From NCBI RefSeq assembly GCF_029784165.1, contig NC_073694.1, positions 49,075,674 to 49,139,673 on the forward strand: 64,000 nt of DNA, given 5' to 3'. Source of the stretch: Wyeomyia smithii (Eukaryota > Arthropoda > Insecta > Diptera > Culicidae). Made by a program: the position numbers and the translations under genes. The notes beneath the pieces were generated by a model. That model was not told where the DNA came from and did not search any database. It was given only the letters and a program-made list of their open reading frames with translations. Position 1 is the first letter of the stretch; each line of letters opens with the position of its first letter. Below are positions 25,654 to 37,289 of this stretch, in pieces.

Positions 25654-25770
25654 CTGATTGGTCGTTATATGATTGCTTCCCCAGCAAGGTCGACAGAATC
25701 ATATACCTTGCAATTGAAAACATGCTATTTGGCCTATATAAGAGCCTGTTTCAGCCGAAGCCGCTCATAA
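25654..25770 (+). promoter_or_regulatory. Core-promoter-like region 1 inside the DNA element
   Basis: An inverted CCAAT box (CTGATTGGTC, ATTGG at 25657-25661) lies 74 bp upstream of a TATA box, TATATAAG at 25735-25742. About 25-30 bp further is CTCATAAT, a weak initiator match. It heads a module that ends in the hairpin at 25961-25977. Confidence 0.45.
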
Positions 25771-25895
25771 TAGTTCTGGACAGCGACAAGTTGTCAACAG
25801 CAGTCGTCCTCCCTTAGCAGCAGCACTAGCCCTGTGGTTGGTCACCACGTCTCAGGAGCAGCGCGGTTCTTCTCAGCGTGTGTCGCCAGACTGCC

Positions 25896-27190
25896 ATTAT
25901 TCCTCCGTGTTAGGGCAGCATGAAGATCGTCATCACCAAATCCAATTTTGAACAGCAAAATGCCTTTTTTCAAGACAAAAAAACTAGTCATTGAAAGTTA
26001 ATAATTTTTGACAACGTAAGCAAGCATTCTGTGCGGATTCTAGCAGTTACATCTGTCGCGGCCGTATAATTTACAGAAGGTGCATGTTGTCCGTGTATCT
26101 TAACTCCCCCACTGTTGGGGCAGCACAATGCGATCAACTACCAATTTTGAACAGCAAAATGCCTTTTTTCAAGGCAAATAAACAAGTAATTGAAGGGTGA
26201 AGATTTCCTAGCATCAACACTAGCAAACATTCTTCGAGGGATCCTAGCAATCGAATTCTGTTGTAGTTTATTTAGTTAATACCACCACTGTTGGGACAGC
26301 ACAAAGGCTGCGATCAACATAAACGATTTTGAATAACAAACTGCCCTGTTAGAACGCATTCACAAAGGCAGTTAATTCGAATATGCAGAGCTAATATGAA
26401 GTCGATCCAATCAATCAGCATTAACAGAATTTCGTCGTCTCCCAGCTGCCAAGTTGCAACATGATGCAACACGCAACAACGAGCAAACGAAATCGCTTGA
26501 TGTTACAAACCGCAATAAAATACGAGTTAAAACCGTTGCGTGTGTGAGAGCACCATCGGTGTTTATTCGCTGGAAACAAATATCGAATGCGAATTGTGGA
26601 ATAATTCGTCTAAAGAATATTAGAGAATGAGACAACTGAACTGAAGGGCGTGGACTATTACGTAGCACCCTTCGGCTATAAAAGAGTGTTTCTGGGAAAA
26701 CTAGCTACATTCATTAGTCGGAAGGTGAACTGGATGGACCGTCCACAACGTTGACTGCAGTAGCCGCAGATATCGGCACTCAGCAGTTGCAGTAACAGAC
26801 CATAGCAGCGGGTCGCGCCTGTGGCTGCCTTCAAATTAAGAATTAAGAAAACCAAATTAAGCACCTGCCCTGTGGTTGGTCACCATATCTCAGGAGCAGC
26901 GCGGTTCTTCTCGTGTGTCGTCAGACTGCCGTTATTGCCCCACTACTGAGGCAGCATAAAGGTTGCCATCAGAAAATCCAATTTTGAGCAGCAAAATGCT
27001 TTTCTCGAGGCAAATAAACAAATATTTGAAGGTTAATAATTTTTTGACAACTCAAGCGAGCAATCTGTGCTGGATAGTAGCAATTTAAATCTGTAGCAGG
27101 CGTCTAATTTACGGAATGTGAAACAGCTTTTACAGCACGTGTTTTCAGTGTCTTTATTACCCCACTGTCGAGGCAGCACAAAACAAGCAT
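25896..27190 (+). repeat. Diverged repeat modules with histone-like stem-loops
   Basis: At least three segments repeat the order CCNNACTGTTGGGGCAGCA, CCAATTTTGAACAGCAAAA, hairpin, AAATAAACAA; two further heads at about 26281 and 27160 lack the hairpin. Hairpins are at 25961-25977 (TGCCTTTTTTCAAGACA, one mispair), 26160-26176 (TGCCTTTTTTCAAGGCA, six perfect pairs, 5-nt loop TTTTC) and 26997-27012 (TGCTTTTCTCGAGGCA, six pairs with two G-T wobbles, 4-nt loop). Six-pair stems with small pyrimidine-rich loops after a CAAAA flank resemble metazoan histone mRNA 3' stem-loops. No histone coding sequence is present. Confidence 0.5.
26677..26720 (+). promoter_or_regulatory. Core-promoter-like region 2 inside the DNA element
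   Basis: TATAAAAG at 26677-26684 is followed about 33 bp downstream by TTCATTAGTC, an initiator-like match. About 140 bp further the block GGTTGGTCACCA...CTCAGGAGCAGCGCGG, shared with module 1, begins. The duplication junction at 26809 falls between this promoter and its module, so the second copy at 32.7 kb lacks it. Confidence 0.45.
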
Positions 27191-27289
27191 TAGTAGACTT
27201 TGACTCATTAATGAAACACCTACAACAATGCCTTTGTTAATAGTGTGCGTAGTTCTACGTCAGTTATGCGGTCGTGTCTTGGATACAAC

Positions 27290-27879
27290 CTCCTACTTTT
27301 TTCAATTGATACACAGGTTAATCAGAGATGCGTGAAAGCCTATTTCCCATCACCTATCAGTAATTTTAAAACATTCTTATGCCCATTTAGGACAGTTTTC
27401 AACAAGCAAACAAATTTTTTTAATTAATGCAAGACTGTTGACGGTTACTCAAAGATGCGCGAAAACCTATTTCCCATCACTTATCAGTATTTTTTAACTT
27501 TTCCTATGCCCGTTTAGAGAAAATTTATACAAGCAAAAAAAATATTTTTTTTTTCTAATTGATGCAAGACTGTGAATTGTTACTGAGGGATGCGATAAAA
27601 CCTATTTTCCATCACCTGTTAGTATTTTTAAACCTTTCTTATGCCCATTTAGGACAATTTTCGCATCAGTTTTATGAATTTTATAACTTGCTACAAACAT
27701 TTTTGAAGCAATTTATACCCCAAAAACAGTTGCTGTATGATTTATTTTCAATTTCAATACATTTTCAAAGTTACGTTATATCGAGGTAAAAGTTACGTTA
27801 TATCGAGTTACGTTATATCGAGGTTGCCTTATATCGAGGTTGCCTTATATCGAGGTTGCCTTATATCGAGGTATGACTG
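27290..27879. repeat. Subterminal tandem repeats of the DNA element
   Basis: Three units of roughly 125-150 bp repeat GGTTACTCAAAGATGCGCGA, ACCTATTTCCCATCACCTAT, CAGTATTTTTAAACC and CTTATGCCCATTTAGGACA. The last 113 bp hold six copies of TTATATCGAG with GTTACG or GTTGCC in front, so the terminal repeat itself has been amplified inward. One further unit lies near the left end (about 25283-25385). Confidence 0.8.
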
Positions 27880-27934
27880 TATAATAAACTGATGGTCGAG
27901 TTTCAATACGGAATGTAGCACCTAGGCCTTGCTT
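27880..27934 (+). mobile_element. SINE fragment, right part of the split copy
   Basis: TATAATAAACTGATGGTCGA, then CGGAATGTAGCACCTAGGC and a TTGCTT tail, continue the SINE left off at 25181. The same fragment recurs in the duplicated copy at 33748-33802. Confidence 0.8.
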
Positions 27935-29017
27935 AAAAAAGTGTGTAAAATTTAACTTTTAAGTGAAAATTTGTTTTCGATTTCTCCATCGAATTTTTCT
28001 CAAAAATTTTGGAATAATTTCAAGTTTCAAGAAAAAATAATTTGAAGAGAAAATTCTACCCTTTCTGGATTTAATGGATATTTAAATGTTGTTCGGCTTT
28101 CTCAACTTAAAACCATAATAACTTTGAAACTAATGAATTTACGAAGTAAATTATCATGAGCTTTTTGGTTTAAAATATTTTTTTAAATTATTTAACACTA
28201 AAGAATATAGTTATTTTCAAAAATGACGAAATTGATTATATTTTTTTAAACTTAAACTGTATCAAAAATTTATTTTCCATTTTTGAATCCTGAACTTTTT
28301 ACCAAGAGTTTAGTTATAACTTCTTAAAAAATGGAGAAAAAATTCAACTCTTTTTTCTTTTCGAAAATCAACATTTTGTGATCATTTTGAAATGTTCGCA
28401 CTGGAATTTTTTTTCCCAGTGTGTATATTTTTTCACAAGTTTGAATTTGTTCCCAACAATTCTCCCACAGACAGTTTTTCTGTACAATCAAAGGTTTCTG
28501 AGCTACAATGCTTCGAATGCTTTGAAAATGATAGCGAACACCCTTTTAGAAAATTACTTTTGAGTCCAAAAAATCCTAGTTTGCTAATCTAAATCCGTGT
28601 GCAAAGTTTCATTCAAATAAAATATGGTCGATTGAATTTTTGCGAACTTCCAAAACTTTAGGCGCTCTTTGAGCGTCTTTGTTATCATCGGGCTTCAGCC
28701 ATTGGTTCTCATACCGGTTGTTCTGGTTCGAATTTCTTTGTTCTTCGTTCGATGCTAGGTTGTTTTTTCCTGGTGCAGGCTCGCAGTACCCTCAACCCAC
28801 CCCAGGATCAACGTGGGGGCGCTGTTTTCAGTCCCGAGCACCACCAGGTAGTTCAGCCACTCCTAACATGAAGGATAGACACCGTTTCTAGCCGCTTCTA
28901 GTATGGAGGGCAATCTTTCTGCAAAAAATCGGACGGAGTTATCATGTCTGAACCATCAGCCTTTTTCGAGTCAGCTTTACTCTGGGGCACATCCCGGTCA
29001 GCTGACGGAACGTAAAG
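27935..29017. other. AT-rich noncoding stretch (copy also at 33803-34885)
   Basis: 27935-28650 is AT-rich with no recognisable frame. 28650-29017 is more GC-rich and directly precedes a reverse-transcriptase fragment, so it may be decayed gag or 5' sequence of that element. Confidence 0.35.
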
Positions 29018-29416
29018 GTGGTGTTTATATTAAAGCCGGGCAATGAAGACAAAACTTTGCCAAAGGCTTTCAGACCTATAAGCCTGACGTCAACGCTTCT
29101 CAAGTTGATGGAGAAAATTACCATCCGCAGCGAGTTTCTGAAGGATTTGCCTTTGCATAAGCATACGTCTGTCATAGTTGAGGCCGTAAATGGGTGTCCT
29201 CAGGGAGGAGTTCTCTGTCCACTGCTATGGTCACTGCTGGTAGACGTTCTTCTCACTAAGCTATCGCATTTTGGCTACGAAGTTATTGTTTATGCCGATG
29301 ACGTCGTCCTTATTGTTAGGAGAATATGTGATGCAACTCTTTCTAGTCGAATACAAATGGCTCTTAACACCACCATGGCTCTTAACACCGTGCTTAGAAC
29401 AAGGGCTGATCATTAA
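29018..29416 (+). pseudogene. Non-LTR reverse transcriptase fragment, internally deleted
   Basis: Shows the finger region FILKPGNEDKTLPKAFRPIS followed by LTSTLLKLMEKI, then jumps straight to NGCPQGGVLCPLLWSLLVD and the catalytic EVIVYADDVVLIV. About 70 residues of the palm, including the first catalytic Asp, are missing between HKHTS and VNGCPQGG. It then runs out of frame; residual words such as AQLDYAIKKATSAIWDCS (about 29562-29617) are further downstream parts of the same gene. It is a relic of a jockey/R1/LOA-type element; the clade cannot be fixed by eye. Confidence 0.8.
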
Positions 29417-29654
29417 CCTCACTTAAACAGTCATTATACCCTTCACCAAGCGGAGGGTACATTCAATCACTCCTCCACTACTGAGTGGGCTAAGACTGAG
29501 TTTTAGCAATTAGATCAGATATCTTTGAATCATTCTGAATGAAGTGCTGAATTGGACTGCACAACTAGATTACGCTATCAAGAAGGCAACTTCAGCGATC
29601 TGGGATTGCAGTGACACAGATCGTTCGGTGTGGAACAATGGAGGGCCGAGTCTT

Positions 29655-31421
29655 TCAAAAAAATCTCAAGGCGCCCCACAGATTTTCGGGGTTAAGTCAG
29701 TCAAAAGTTTTTTCGTAGTCAATGAATACCAAATATAAAGACTCTTGGAATTTATCGACCTGTTCCATGATAATGCGATATGACACACACAAAATCAAAA
29801 CGGAATCCTGCTTGCTGCCGTTGCGTCGATCTTCTCCTGTATCCTATCTTGGATTATTTTGCACAGGACTTTGAGAAAATCATGCTCCTCACCAATTTCC
29901 ACAAACAGTCAAATTCCCTTTCTGGGGTACCTTCACTAAGATACCTTGCATCCAGTCGGCCGGAAATGTCACGGATATTGCAGAATAGTTGATGCAGTAT
30001 TCTTACGGATAGCATAGAGTCAGGTTTGAGCATCTCTGCTGATATGCGATCGACTCCGGGAGCTTAGTCGGATAGCTGCTTCGATTTGCAAAGAAGTGTC
30101 CTCGCAGTTGACGGGGGTGATACGTCGCACCATTAGCGGATCCTGCCGAGATGTTGATTACTGGTCGGCTGTCGAAACTTGATGAGTTGTTTGAAGTGCT
30201 CAAACCAACGTTTCAACTGGTCAGTGGGGTTGGTAAGTAGCTGTTCGGTCGCGATTTTCACAAAAATCCTTGGATTCATTCTAGCTCCACTCAGGCGTGA
30301 TGAGATATCTTAGAGGACATCATCTTCATCAGCCTGAGTGTCTGCCCATGCTCGCTTGTCCCGTCTACGAGAGTGTTTGACTTTCCTCTCTAGAGCCGAA
30401 TACCGTTGACGGACTTCTTTCTTGGTTTTTTGGGTTTTCGCCCGCTCTATCGCGGCTTTCGCTTTTCACCGCTTCTTTAGCTTCCACTAAGTTCCATCTG
30501 TGATCCACTCTAGCCTCTGGATGCGCAGCTAATCCATATTATTCTAGCTAAGCTCAACGAAGGCGTTCTTGATGGCCGTCTATTGTTGCTCTACGTTGCC
30601 ACCGTCCAGAATATCGTTTGCTCTGATCTCAAGCTCGCCGACAAACGGTCTTTTCACAGCTAGTCGGCGTGTGTAATACAGACTTGGCAATGTACGCACC
30701 GCACCTCCTAGTGCGGAAAAAATAGCACTTGTTTCCTTGATAAGACGCTCTTGAACTGGGGGCTACGGTCGACGATTTGGTACGCAACAAATGAAAAACA
30801 GGACCACACAGCAAAAAACTTCTTTGGTGTCTTTTCTAAAGTTACATGAAGCGCACGGGACGTTCATTTTTTGCTGTTGTGTCTCCGTCTCCTCCACAAT
30901 CCACATCAATCCACACGTAGCACAGCAAACATCAAATGCGATAAAGCTTATTCAAAGAGTGCGAGATGGGAAGTGCGCAGACAAGTCAAAACAAAAATAT
31001 CAACATCGGTGCTTGCCGGTGACAAACCGGTTACCGCACTGCATACGTAGTATCTTTAGCTCTTGTATCGAGCTGGTGCTCGCTATGAATGTCACATGGA
31101 ACGACAATACGCTCGTTGAGCTGGGTTCCTATAATTTGATGATGTCACCGAGCGGCTCGGAGCGGTGCTTTCACCAAGTCTGGTTTATTATCGCCGTTCG
31201 AGCCTCTCCTCCTGGCGTTGCAGCCGCGCGAGGCGCAAGTGGGCTTTGCCAATCAGAAGATGATGATCAGATGCGATGTCCGCGCCACGTTTGTTCTGGA
31301 CATCGTTGGTTGATCTGATTCTCGGTATGTCCATAACAGGATACCTACGTTGCTGGGAAAGAGCTATGACCGTATCACTGTTGCCACAGAACTCTGCAAA
31401 TAGCTCGCCGTTCTCGCTCAT
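29655..31421 (-). pseudogene. RTE-type retrotransposon relic, minus strand
   Basis: Read on the minus strand, 31421-31188 encodes the end of an AP-type endonuclease: NGELFAEFCGN, then NKRGADIASDHHLLIGKAHL with the catalytic SDH. Further on, about 30220-29960 encodes LKRWFEHFKQL and APGVDRISAEMLKPDSMLSV, followed by FCNIRDISGRLDAR, the entry to an RTE reverse transcriptase. By about 29.7 kb the trail ends in decayed fingers. Frames change repeatedly with internal stops. The plus-strand frame at 30791-31318 is a shadow of this relic. Duplicated at 35523-37289. Confidence 0.75.
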
Positions 31422-31975
31422 TTTGGAACCCTATCCACGATGGCTCACATCAATTATTCTCTAGTTGACTATGAAAGTTCTCGCAGCACAGGCTCTTCGG
31501 TAGCATGAGTTGGCGCATATTATGGTTATTGGTGTTGGGTATTGGTTTTCTGCATTTGGTCACGATTATCCTCTCATTGATAAATCCACATGGGACCAAT
31601 GCAGGCAATTAACTCCACGGTGATGGCGGGAAGCATTTTCACCTCATATGCCAGAACAAACCATCAAATTGGAGTGACCGTTCGTGCCCCGCAACGGTCA
31701 CGTCAATCTCTGGTTTACTTCAACCTAATGTACATCGCACTTTGTTCGGATATAACGTTATTCGTCTGCCCGCTCCGAGTCAGACGCTGTTGTACGCCGC
31801 TTCTAACATGGGGATACAGCCGCCTTTTCCAGTTGGCATACGACCATTGGTTCTACCAGGGGTTGTTTACCCGATCTCCGCTATGGTTACTCGTATCGCG
31901 GTAGTACCCCTCGTGGAAGCTAGGATAGGAGTTGCTAAGCAAAGGTGAATAACCACAATAGGGTCTCAAGTGACA

Positions 31976-32677
31976 CGTGTCCAGTCATTTAGGCTATCAA
32001 CTGGATAAGTGGCTATAGAATACCTGCAGAAGGTTGATGAGCGGATCGAAAATCATGTTGGAGGTAGCCTGAATGAACAGTGGAGACATATCCACAGTAC
32101 AATTAGCATCACAGCGGCAGATGTGTTGGGTACATCTACGGCAGCCACGTTCAATGAGTGGTTTGACGCTGAGTGCAAGCGAGCGACGGCTGAAAAAAAC
32201 CGCGCCAGAGTTCACATGTTAGTCACGGCTCTGACTCGTCAGAGCGTACGAAGATTCCGGGAAGCTTGAGTTGCTGAAAAAAGTTTCCATCGCCGGAAGA
32301 AACTTCTCAAGGCGCGATGCGAGATGCTTCTACAAGAAGATTAATGGAACCAGGAACCGAAACGTGTCAGCCTCTGTCATGTGCAATGATAAGGAGGGGA
32401 ATCTTATTACCGATAGAACGGAGGTGGCCAGGCGTTGTCAGGAACGCTTTAGTGTGCTGTTGAATAGTGGAGAAAACAGTGTAGTCGAAAGGAGCAGGAT
32501 GGTGATTGAGGATGATGACAAAGCTGTGGACTAACCATCCATGGACGAGGTTAAGAAAGCAGTAAACGAGCTAAAGAACTGCAAGGCAGCTCCGATGAAG
32601 AATTACTCTCGGACTGGTTGGCGGCTCTCGTATGTCCGATCTACAAGAAAGGCCACCTCCTGGACTGTAGTAATTAT
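31976..32677 (+). pseudogene. RTE-type element, truncated by the duplication junction
   Basis: Three reading-frame pieces follow each other. 32009-32269 carries EQWRHIHSTISITAADVLGT and FNEWFDAECKRATAEKNRAR, the linker after the endonuclease. 32271-32534 carries FYKKINGTRNRN, MCNDKEGNLITDRTEVARRC and QERFSVLLNS. A third reads ALVCPIYKKGHLLDCSNYR, the fingers of the reverse transcriptase. The reading stops at the CGG of the duplication junction. The intact continuation is in unit 2. Confidence 0.85.
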
Positions 32678-33747
32678 CGGGTCGCGCCTGTGGCTGCCTT
32701 CAAATTAAGAATTAAGAAAACCAAATTAAGCACCTGCCCTGTGGTTGGTCACCATATCTCAGGAGCAGCGCGGTTCTTCTCGTGTGTCGTCAGACTGCCG
32801 TTATTGCCCCACTACTGAGGCAGCATAAAGGTTGCCATCAGCAAATCCAATTTTGAGCAGCAAAATGCTTTTCTCGAGGCAAATAAACAAATATTTGAAG
32901 GTTAATAATTTTTTGACAACTCAAGCGAGCAATCTGTGCTGGATAGTAGCAATTTAAATCTGTAGCAGGCGTCTAATTTACGGAATGTGAAACAGCTTTT
33001 ACAGCACGTGTTTTCAGTGTCTTTATTACCCCACTGTCGAGGCAGCACAAAACAAGCATTAGTAGACTTTGACTCATTAATGAAACACCTACAACAATGC
33101 CTTTGTTAATAGTGTGCGTAGTTCTACGTCAGTTATGCGGTCGTGTCTTGGATACAACCTCCTACTTTTTTCAATTGATACACAGGTTAATCAGAGATGC
33201 GTGAAAGCCTATTTCCCATCACCTATCAGTAATTTTAAAACATTCTTATGCCCATTTAGGACAGTTTTCAACAAGCAAACAAATTTTTTTAATTAATGCA
33301 AGACTGTTGACGGTTACTCAAAGATGCGCGAAAACCTATTTCCCATCACTTATCAGTATTTTTTAACTTTTCCTATGCCCGTTTAGAGAAAATTTATACA
33401 AGCAAAAAAAATATTTTTTTTTCTAATTGATGCAAGACTGTGAATTGTTACTGAGGGATGCGATAAAACCTATTTTCCATCACCTGTTAGTATTTTTAAA
33501 CCTTTCTTATGCCCATTTAGGACAATTTTCGCATCAGTTTTATGAATTTTATAACTTGCTACAAACATTTTTGAAGCAATTTATACCCCAAAAACAGTTG
33601 CTGTATGATTTATTTTCAATTTCAATACATTTTCAAAGTTACGTTATATCGAGGTAAAAGTTACGTTATATCGAGTTACGTTATATCGAGGTTGCCTTAT
33701 ATCGAGGTTGCCTTATATCGAGGTTGCCTTATATCGAGGTATGACTG
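32678..33747. mobile_element. Right half of the pogo/Tigger-like element, duplicated copy
   Basis: Identical in order to 26809-27879: one promoter-less module with its hairpin (about 32866-32881), the tandem units and the right terminal repeat ending at 33747 before TA. It lacks a left terminus, so it cannot transpose as a unit. Confidence 0.9.
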
Positions 33748-34885
33748 TATAATAAACTGATGGTCGAGTTTCAATACGGAATGTAGCACCTAGGCCTTGC
33801 TTAAAAAAGTGTGTAAAATTTAACTTTTAAGTGAAAATTTGTTTTCGATTTCTCCATCGAATTTTTCTCAAAAATTTTGGAATAATTTCAAGTTTCAAGA
33901 AAAAATAATTTGAAGAGAAAATTCTACCCTTTCTGGATTTAATGGATATTTAAATGTTGTTCGGCTTTCTCAACTTAAAACCATAATAACTTTGAAACTA
34001 ATGAATTTACGAAGTAAATTATCATGAGCTTTTTGGTTTAAAATATTTTTTTAAATTATTTAACACTAAAGAATATAGTTATTTTCAAAAATGACGAAAT
34101 TGATTATATTTTTTTAAACTTAAACTGTATCAAAAATTTATTTTCCATTTTTGAATCCTGAACTTTTTACCAAGAGTTTAGTTATAACTTCTTAAAAAAT
34201 GGAGAAAAAATTCAACTCTTTTTTCTTTTCGAAAATCAACATTTTGTGATCATTTTGAAATGTTCGCACTGGAATTTTTTTTCCCAGTGTGTATATTTTT
34301 TCACAAGTTTGAATTTGTTCCCAACAATTCTCCCACAGACAGTTTTTCTGTACAATCAAAGGTTTCTGAGCTACAATGCTTCGAATGCTTTGAAAATGAT
34401 AGCGAACACCCTTTTAGAAAATTACTTTTGAGTCCAAAAAATCCTAGTTTGCTAATCTAAATCCGTGTGCAAAGTTTCATTCAAATAAAATATGGTCGAT
34501 TGAATTTTTGCGAACTTCCAAAACTTTAGGCGCTCTTTGAGCGTCTTTGTTATCATCGGGCTTCAGCCATTGGTTCTCATACCGGTTGTTCTGGTTCGAA
34601 TTTCTTTGTTCTTCGTTCGATGCTAGGTTGTTTTTTCCTGGTGCAGGCTCGCAGTACCCTCAACCCACCCCAGGATCAACGTGGGGGCGCTGTTTTCAGT
34701 CCCGAGCACCACCAGGTAGTTCAGCCACTCCTAACATGAAGGATAGACACCGTTTCTAGCCGCTTCTAGTATGGAGGGCAATCTTTCTGCAAAAAATCGG
34801 ACGGAGTTATCATGTCTGAACCATCAGCCTTTTTCGAGTCAGCTTTACTCTGGGGCACATCCCGGTCAGCTGACGGAACGTAAAG

Positions 34886-35284
34886 GTGGTGTTTATATTA
34901 AAGCCGGGCAATGAAGACAAAACTTTGCCAAAGGCTTTCAGACCTATAAGCCTGACGTCAACGCTTCTCAAGTTGATGGAGAAAATTACCATCCGCAGCG
35001 AGTTTCTGAAGGATTTGCCTTTGCATAAGCATACGTCTGTCATAGTTGAGGCCGTAAATGGGTGTCCTCAGGGAGGAGTTCTCTGTCCACTGCTATGGTC
35101 ACTGCTGGTAGACGTTCTTCTCACTAAGCTATCGCATTTTGGCTACGAAGTTATTGTTTATGCCGATGACGTCGTCCTTATTGTTAGGAGAATATGTGAT
35201 GCAACTCTTTCTAGTCGAATACAAATGGCTCTTAACACCACCATGGCTCTTAACACCGTGCTTAGAACAAGGGCTGATCATTAA
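34886..35284 (+). pseudogene. Non-LTR reverse transcriptase fragment, duplicated copy
   Basis: Second copy of the 29018-29416 fragment in duplication unit 2, with the same YADD motif and the same internal deletion. Confidence 0.8.
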
Positions 35285-35522
35285 CCTCACTTAAACAGTC
35301 ATTATACCCTTCACCAAGCGGAGGGTACATTCAATCACTCCTCCACTACTGAGTGGGCTAAGACTGAGTTTTAGCAATTAGATCAGATATCTTTGAATCA
35401 TTCTGAATGAAGTGCTGAATTGGACTGCACAACTAGATTACGCTATCAAGAAGGCAACTTCAGCGATCTGGGATTGCAGTGACACAGATCGTTCGGTGTG
35501 GAACAATGGAGGGCCGAGTCTT

Positions 35523-37289
35523 TCAAAAAAATCTCAAGGCGCCCCACAGATTTTCGGGGTTAAGTCAGTCAAAAGTTTTTTCGTAGTCAATGAATACCAA
35601 ATATAAAGACTCTTGGAATTTATCGACCTGTTCCATGATAATGCGATATGACACACACAAAATCAAAACGGAATCCTGCTTGCTGCCGTTGCGTCGATCT
35701 TCTCCTGTATCCTATCTTGGATTATTTTGCACAGGACTTTGAGAAAATCATGCTCCTCACCAATTTCCACAAACAGTCAAATTCCCTTTCTGGGGTACCT
35801 TCACTAAGATACCTTGCATCCAGTCGGCCGGAAATGTCACGGATATTGCAGAATAGTTGATGCAGTATTCTTACGGATAGCATAGAGTCAGGTTTGAGCA
35901 TCTCTGCTGATATGCGATCGACTCCGGGAGCTTAGTCGGATAGCTGCTTCGATTTGCAAAGAAGTGTCCTCGCAGTTGACGGGGGTGATACGTCGCACCA
36001 TTAGCGGATCCTGCCGAGATGTTGATTACTGGTCGGCTGTCGAAACTTGATGAGTTGTTTGAAGTGCTCAAACCAACGTTTCAACTGGTCAGTGGGGTTG
36101 GTAAGTAGCTGTTCGGTCGCGATTTTCACAAAAATCCTTGGATTCATTCTAGCTCCACTCAGGCGTGATGAGATATCTTAGAGGACATCATCTTCATCAG
36201 CCTGAGTGTCTGCCCATGCTCGCTTGTCCCGTCTACGAGAGTGTTTGACTTTCCTCTCTAGAGCCGAATACCGTTGACGGACTTCTTTCTTGGTTTTTTG
36301 GGTTTTCGCCCGCTCTATCGCGGCTTTCGCTTTTCACCGCTTCTTTAGCTTCCACTAAGTTCCATCTGTGATCCACTCTAGCCTCTGGATGCGCAGCTAA
36401 TCCATATTATTCTAGCTAAGCTCAACGAAGGCGTTCTTGATGGCCGTCTATTGTTGCTCTACGTTGCCACCGTCCAGAATATCGTTTGCTCTGATCTCAA
36501 GCTCGCCGACAAACGGTCTTTTCACAGCTAGTCGGCGTGTGTAATACAGACTTGGCAATGTACGCACCGCACCTCCTAGTGCGGAAAAAATAGCACTTGT
36601 TTCCTTGATAAGACGCTCTTGAACTGGGGGCTACGGTCGACGATTTGGTACGCAACAAATGAAAAACAGGACCACACAGCAAAAAACTTCTTTGGTGTCT
36701 TTTCTAAAGTTACATGAAGCGCACGGGACGTTCATTTTTTGCTGTTGTGTCTCCGTCTCCTCCACAATCCACATCAATCCACACGTAGCACAGCAAACAT
36801 CAAATGCGATAAAGCTTATTCAAAGAGTGCGAGATGGGAAGTGCGCAGACAAGTCAAAACAAAAATATCAACATCGGTGCTTGCCGGTGACAAACCGGTT
36901 ACCGCACTGCATACGTAGTATCTTTAGCTCTTGTATCGAGCTGGTGCTCGCTATGAATGTCACATGGAACGACAATACGCTCGTTGAGCTGGGTTCCTAT
37001 AATTTGATGATGTCACCGAGCGGCTCGGAGCGGTGCTTTCACCAAGTCTGGTTTATTATCGCCGTTCGAGCCTCTCCTCCTGGCGTTGCAGCCGCGCGAG
37101 GCGCAAGTGGGCTTTGCCAATCAGAAGATGATGATCAGATGCGATGTCCGCGCCACGTTTGTTCTGGACATCGTTGGTTGATCTGATTCTCGGTATGTCC
37201 ATAACAGGATACCTACGTTGCTGGGAAAGAGCTATGACCGTATCACTGTTGCCACAGAACTCTGCAAATAGCTCGCCGTTCTCGCTCAT
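35523..37289 (-). pseudogene. RTE-type relic, minus strand, duplicated copy
   Basis: Second copy of the 29655-31421 relic, offset by 5868 bp. It has the same endonuclease tail (37289-37056) and the same APGVDRISAEMLK reverse-transcriptase entry. Confidence 0.75.

Larger units (their letters stand above)
25182..27879. mobile_element. Non-autonomous pogo/Tigger-like DNA element, 2.7 kb
   Basis: The ends are a perfect 25-bp inverted repeat, CAGTCATACCTCGATATAAG plus GCAAC, at 25182-25206 and 27855-27879. TA (25180-25181 and 27880-27881) flanks both sides. The CAGTC...CCTCGATATAA terminus and TA target resemble pogo/Tigger elements of the Tc1/mariner superfamily. No transposase frame is present. 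The interior contains two copies of a ~220-320 bp promoter-plus-hairpin module, and, towards the right end, three ~125-bp tandem units and six repeats of TTATATCGAG. The insertion split a SINE whose empty site is preserved in the copy at 23.4 kb. Confidence 0.88.
26809..32677 (+). repeat. Tandem segmental duplication, unit 1
   Basis: A 5869-bp block is repeated head to tail immediately downstream (32678-38545, 5868 bp). I noticed only two differences: CAGAAAATCC here against CAGCAAATCC in unit 2 (about 26970 / 32839), and a run of 10 T here against 9 T in unit 2 (about 27545 / 33414). The unit starts inside the DNA element at 25182-27879 and ends inside an RTE reverse-transcriptase domain. 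Confidence 0.95.

Noticed and set aside
30791..31318. 175-codon plus-strand frame (and copy at 36659-37186)
   Set aside because: Antisense shadow of the RTE endonuclease relic on the minus strand.
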